From the NCBI GenBank assembly GCA_963810775.1, contig CAWEOT010000005.1:489711-553710 (forward strand): DNA of 64,000 bases. The letters are read 5' to 3'. Positions within the stretch are counted from its first letter, which is position 1. Every line of letters begins with the position of its first letter. Of the stretch, positions 60,104 to 64,000 are shown one piece after another. A model generated the notes under the pieces. The model did no database searches and was not told the DNA's origin. It saw only the letters and a program-made list of their open reading frames with translations. This DNA comes from DATBVX01 sp963810775 (lineage in GTDB: Bacteria; Pseudomonadota; Gammaproteobacteria; Steroidobacterales; Steroidobacteraceae). The translations under genes and the position numbers were made by a program.

Positions 60104-60185
60104 GTATTCACCATCTTCGAGAATCCCCGGTTGTCAGCACCGGAATCTCGGGCTACAGAATTTCTAGAATCGCTTTCACCAGCCG

Positions 60186-60201
60186 CGGGTCTCGCGACCC
60201 G
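60186..60201 (-). promoter_or_regulatory. GNRA-tetraloop hairpin between rpoB and rpoC
   Basis: In the 108-bp rpoB-rpoC gap the minus strand reads CGGGTC GCGA GACCCG, a 6-bp stem closed by a GCGA tetraloop, just after the rpoB stop. A processing or stability role is possible; there is no U-run, so a terminator is unlikely. Confidence 0.45.
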
Positions 60202-60211
60202 AGGCAGCGCG

Positions 60212-63200
60212 TTACTCCTGCTCGAGCTCCATGTTGATGCCGAGCGAGCGGATCTCCTTCACCAATACGTTGAAGGACTCCGGCATGCCCGCTTTCATCT
60301 CGTGGTTGCCGTCAACAATAGCCTTGTACATCTGCGTGCGACCCTGCACGTCGTCGGACTTGACGGTGAGCATTTCCTGCAGCGTGTAGGAAGCGCCGTA
60401 GGCCTCGAGCGCCCACACTTCCATCTCGCCGAAACGTTGACCGCCGAACTGCGCCTTGCCGCCGAGCGGCTGCTGCGTCACGAGACTGTACGGCCCGGTC
60501 GAACGCGCATGCATCTTGTCGTCCACCAGGTGGTTGAGCTTGAGCATGTACATGAAGCCGACCGTGACTTGCCGGTCGAACTTCTCGCCGGTGCGTCCGT
60601 CGTAAAGTGTCGTCTGCCCGTTGGTCGGCAGATCGGCCAGCTTCAGCATGCGCTTGATCTCGTCCTCGCTGGCGCCGTCGAACACCGGCGTTGCCATCGG
60701 CACGCCTTCGCGCAGATTGCTCGCCAGCTCGACGATCTCCGTGTCAGTCAGCGATCCCAGGTTTTCCTTCTGACCGCCCGACTCGTTGTAGATCGTATCG
60801 AGGAAGGCGCGCACCTCCTGCACGGCGCTCTGCGCGTCGAGCATCCGGCCGATCTTCAGCCCGAGACCCTTGGCGGCCCAGCCGAGATGCGTTTCGAGCA
60901 CCTGGCCCACGTTCATGCGTGAAGGCACGCCGAGCGGGTTGAGCACGACATCGACCGGCGTGCCGTCCTCGAGGTACGGCATGTCTTCGATCGGAACGAT
61001 GGTCGAGATCACGCCCTTGTTGCCGTGACGGCCGGCCATCTTGTCGCCTGGCTGCACACGACGCTTGACGGCGAGATATACCTTCACCATCTTGAGGACG
61101 CCCGGAGCGAGGTCATCGCCGGCGGTAATTTTGGCTTTCTTCTCCTCGTAGCGCTTCTCAAAGGCCTTGTGCTGCGTCTTCAATCGCTCCGCCGCTGCCT
61201 CCAGCTGCGTGTTGGCCTCTTCTTCGCGCACACGAATTTCGAACCAGTTCTCGCGCGGCACTTCATCCAGGTACTCGCGCGTGATCTGTGTGCCGGCTCT
61301 GAGCTTCTTGGGGCCACCCTCAACCGTCTTGCCCACCAGCATCGCGGCGACGCGTTGGTACAGGTCGTCCTCGAGAATGCGCTGCTGGTCGGCGAGGTCC
61401 TTGCGCACCCGCTCGAGCTCCGACTTCTCGATGGACAGTGCCCGTGAATCCTTCTCAACACCATCGCGAGTGAAGACGCGCACGTCGATCACCGTTCCAT
61501 CCATACCAGGCGGCACGCGCAGGCTCGTGTCCTTAACGTCCGACGCCTTCTCGCCGAAAATCGCGCGCAGCAGCTTCTCTTCCGGCGTGAGCTGCGTTTC
61601 GCCCTTCGGTGTCACCTTGCCGACCAGGATGTCGCCCGCGCGAACTTCCGCGCCGATAAACGCGATACCCGCCTCGTCAAGCTTCACCAGCGCCGCGTCA
61701 CCCACGTTGGGAATGTCGGCGGTGATTTCCTCGGGGCCGAGCTTCGTGTCGCGCGCGACACAGGTCAGCTCCTCGATATGGATCGTGGTGAAGCGATCTT
61801 CCTGCACGACGCGCTCGGAGATCAGGATCGAGTCTTCGAAGTTGTAGCCGTTCCACGGCATGAACGCGACCAGGAGGTTCTGCCCGAGGGCGAGCTCACC
61901 GAGGTGAGTCGAGGGGCCATCCGCCAGAACGTCGCTGCCTTGAATCCGGTCGCCGGCCTTCACCAGCGGACGCTGGTTGATGCAGGTGTTCTGATTCGAG
62001 CGCGTGTACTTTGTCAGGCTGTAGATATCCACGCCAGCTTCGGCGGCGGTGGTCTCCTCATCGGAGACACGCACCACGATGCGCGATGCGTCGACCGAAT
62101 CGACCGTCCCGCCGCGGCGTGCGATCACCGTGACGCCAGAATCGATCGCCACGGCGCGCTCCATGCCCGTGCCAACGACTGGTGTCTCGGCCCGAAGTGT
62201 CGGAACGGCCTGGCGCTGCATGTTCGAGCCCATCAGAGCGCGGTTGGCATCATCGTGCTCCAGGAACGGGATGAGCGATGCGGCCACCGACACGATCTGC
62301 TTCGGGCTCACGTCCATGTACTGGACCTGGGCGGGCGAAGAGAGCGTGAATTCGTTCTCGTGCCGGCAAGACACGAGCTCGTCACTGAAGCCGCCCTGCG
62401 CATCGAGGGTCGCATTCGCCTGCGCGATCACGTACTGGCCTTCCTCGATCGCCGACAGGTACTCGATCTGATCGGTCACGCGACCGTCGTTCACCTTCCG
62501 GTACGGCGTCTCGAGGAAGCCGTACTGGTTGGTGCGCGCATAGACTGCGAGTGAATTGATGAGGCCGATGTTCGGACCTTCCGGCGTCTCGATCGGGCAT
62601 ACGCGTCCATAGTGCGTGGGGTGTACGTCGCGCACTTCGAATCCGGCCCGCTCACGTGTCAGGCCGCCTGGGCCAAGCGCCGAAACGCGACGCTTGTGCG
62701 TAACTTCGGACAGCGGATTGTTCTGGTCCATGAACTGCGACAGCTGCGAGGAGCCGAAGAATTCCTTCACCGCGGCCGCAACCGGCTTGGCGTTGATCAT
62801 TTCCTGGGGCATCAGGCCCTCGGTCTCGGCGAGCGTCAGGCGCTCCTTGACCGCGCGCTCCACGCGCACCAGGCCGATGCGGAAGGCGTTCTCCGCCATT
62901 TCGCCCACGCTGCGCACGCGCCGGTTGCCGAGGTGATCGATGTCATCGACCTCGCCATTGCCGTTGCGGATGTCGATCAGGGTGCGCAGCACTGAAATGA
63001 TGTCTTCCTTGCTGAGCACGCCTGAACCGGTGATTTCCGGCCGCCCGACACGACGATTGAACTTCATGCGACCGACCGGCGAGAGGTCATAGCGCTCCGG
63101 ATTGAAGAACAGGTTCTGGAACAGGTTCTCAGCCGCGTCCTTGGTCGGTGGCTCACCTGGACGCATCATGCGGTAGATTTCCACCAGTGCTTCCAGGCGC

Positions 63201-64000
63201 GTGCGCGTCGGGTCGATGCGCAGCGTGTCCGAGATGTACGCGCCGCGATCCAGATCGTTCACATAAAGAGTCTCGATCGACTCGATGCCCGCCTCGATCA
63301 GCTTCGCCAGCGTAGCAGCCGTGAGCTTCTCGTTGGCCTTGGCGAGGATCTCGCCAGTGTCCTTGTTGACGACGTCGTGGGCCAGGATCTTCTCGTGCAG
63401 GTACTCCTGCGGCACCGGCAGCGTCTTGACGCCGGCCTCTTCGAGCTGGCGCACGTGTCGCGCAGTGATGCGCCGGCCTTCCTCGACGATGACCTGCTTG
63501 CCGACGCGGATTTCGAAGCTCGCCGTCTCGCCGCGCAGGCGCTGCGGGATGAGCCCCAACGCGAGCTCGCTCTTCGACAGATGGAAGGTATTCTTCTCGA
63601 AGAAGGTGTCGAGCATCTGCTCCTCGGTGAAACCGAGGGCGCGCAGGATGATCGTGACCGGGAGCTTGCGACGCCGGTCGATGCGGGCGAACACGCAGTC
63701 CTTCGGATCGAACTCGAAGTCGAGCCACGAGCCGCGATAGGGGATGATGCGCGCCGAGAACAGGAGCTTGCCCGACGAGTGGGTCTTGCCCTTGTCGTGA
63801 TCGAAAAACACGCCTGGGCTGCGATGCAGCTGGGACACGATCACACGCTCGGTGCCATTGATGACGAACGTGCCGTTATCGGTCATGAGCGGCAGCTCGC
63901 CGAGGTAGACCTCCTGCTCGCGGATGTCCTTGACGGGCTTCTTCGCACCCGGCGCATCCTTGTCGAACACCACCAGTCGCACCTTCACGCGCAACGGGGC
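60212..64000 (-). CDS. rpoB: RNA polymerase beta subunit, 5' partial
   Basis: The frame is open to the window edge. By comparison with the usual protein about 110 N-terminal residues are missing. The visible part starts at APLRVKVRL and runs through EQEVYLGELPLMTDNGTFV to the C-terminal NMELEQE. The rifampicin region reads SSQLSQFMDQNNPLSEVTHKR and then RVSALGPGG in continuation, wild type at the common resistance positions. Other core motifs (GDKMAGRHGNKGV, FGEMEVWALEAYGA) are intact. It is cotranscribed with rpoC. Confidence 0.97.
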   Translation of the reverse strand, partial: APLRVKVRLVVFDKDAPGAKKPVKDIREQEVYLGELPLMTDNGTFVINGTERVIVSQLHRSPGVFFDHDKGKTHSSGKLLFSARIIPYRGSWLDFEFDPKDCVFARIDRRRKLPVTIILRALGFTEEQMLDTFFEKNTFHLSKSELALGLIPQRLRGETASFEIRVGKQVIVEEGRRITARHVRQLEEAGVKTLPVPQEYLHEKILAHDVVNKDTGEILAKANEKLTAATLAKLIEAGIESIETLYVNDLDRGAYISDTLRIDPTRTRLEALVEIYRMMRPGEPPTKDAAENLFQNLFFNPERYDLSPVGRMKFNRRVGRPEITGSGVLSKEDIISVLRTLIDIRNGNGEVDDIDHLGNRRVRSVGEMAENAFRIGLVRVERAVKERLTLAETEGLMPQEMINAKPVAAAVKEFFGSSQLSQFMDQNNPLSEVTHKRRVSALGPGGLTRERAGFEVRDVHPTHYGRVCPIETPEGPNIGLINSLAVYARTNQYGFLETPYRKVNDGRVTDQIEYLSAIEEGQYVIAQANATLDAQGGFSDELVSCRHENEFTLSSPAQVQYMDVSPKQIVSVAASLIPFLEHDDANRALMGSNMQRQAVPTLRAETPVVGTGMERAVAIDSGVTVIARRGGTVDSVDASRIVVRVSDEETTAAEAGVDIYSLTKYTRSNQNTCINQRPLVKAGDRIQGSDVLADGPSTHLGELALGQNLLVAFMPWNGYNFEDSILISERVVQEDRFTTIHIEELTCVARDTKLGPEEITADIPNVGDAALVKLDEAGIAFIGAEVRAGDILVGKVTPKGETQLTPEEKLLRAIFGEKASDVKDTSLRVPPGMDGTVIDVRVFTRDGVEKDSRALSIEKSELERVRKDLADQQRILEDDLYQRVAAMLVGKTVEGGPKKLRAGTQITREYLDEVPRENWFEIRVREEEANTQLEAAAERLKTQHKAFEKRYEEKKAKITAGDDLAPGVLKMVKVYLAVKRRVQPGDKMAGRHGNKGVISTIVPIEDMPYLEDGTPVDVVLNPLGVPSRMNVGQVLETHLGWAAKGLGLKIGRMLDAQSAVQEVRAFLDTIYNESGGQKENLGSLTDTEIVELASNLREGVPMATPVFDGASEDEIKRMLKLADLPTNGQTTLYDGRTGEKFDRQVTVGFMYMLKLNHLVDDKMHARSTGPYSLVTQQPLGGKAQFGGQRFGEMEVWALEAYGASYTLQEMLTVKSDDVQGRTQMYKAIVDGNHEMKAGMPESFNVLVKEIRSLGINMELEQE

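Overview
The window is a 64 kb piece of a GC-rich gammaproteobacterial chromosome. The lptE-leuS, lnt-corC-ybeY-phoH-miaB, ssb/uvrA and type IVa minor-pilin arrangements are gammaproteobacterial. The GC content, the feoA-feoB-small protein set and the many GTG/TTG starts would suit the Xanthomonadales/Nevskiales side, but I cannot name a genus. Almost everything is core housekeeping. I see no CRISPR array, prophage, IS element, tRNA, rRNA or defence island.

Layout. 1-14 kb: a 5'-truncated proline iminopeptidase, an unrecognised HExxH protein, lptE and leuS (outer-membrane biogenesis and translation), a CHRD-domain secreted protein, a glyoxalase-like protein, a membrane protein, gamma-glutamyltransferase, a PanE-like reductase, then lnt, corC, ybeY and phoH. 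14-23 kb: miaB, a Fur-type iron uptake operon (feoA, feoB, small Cys-motif protein), an exported methyltransferase-like protein, ssb and uvrA. 22.6-30.4 kb: a minor-pilin operon fimT-pilV-pilW-pilX-pilY1-pilE. 30.6-34.6 kb: a ferritin-like protein, a small exported protein, a GNAT acetyltransferase, an Ala-rich lipoprotein, pepQ and mscL. 34.7-53.3 kb: the contiguous str-S10-spc-alpha ribosomal cluster, all on the minus strand, from rpsL to rplQ and including fusA, tuf, secY and rpoA. 53.4-55.7 kb: two non-ribosomal genes (a PLP decarboxylase and an exported MBL-fold hydrolase) between the str operon and rpoC. 55.9-64 kb: rpoC and the 3' nine-tenths of rpoB.

Regulatory sites that can be read: strong sigma70-type promoters before rpsL and between rpsJ and rplC, a Fur box before feoA, a terminator after rplQ, a hairpin between two convergent genes at 5.4 kb, and a two-hairpin repeat placed just after the stop codons of both rpmJ and rpoC.

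Quality warning. Five reading frames (leuS, pilY1, fimT, the Ala-rich lipoprotein and rpoC) are each broken by one net base. Since leuS and rpoC are essential, base-level sequence or assembly error is the likeliest cause. I did not find a convincing new multi-gene system. The best leads are the two-hairpin repeat, the rplC promoter with its long leader, the anomalous codon use of tuf, the inverted repeat at the lnt start, the histone-like tail of L17 and the cloning-site-like sequence near 32.5 kb.
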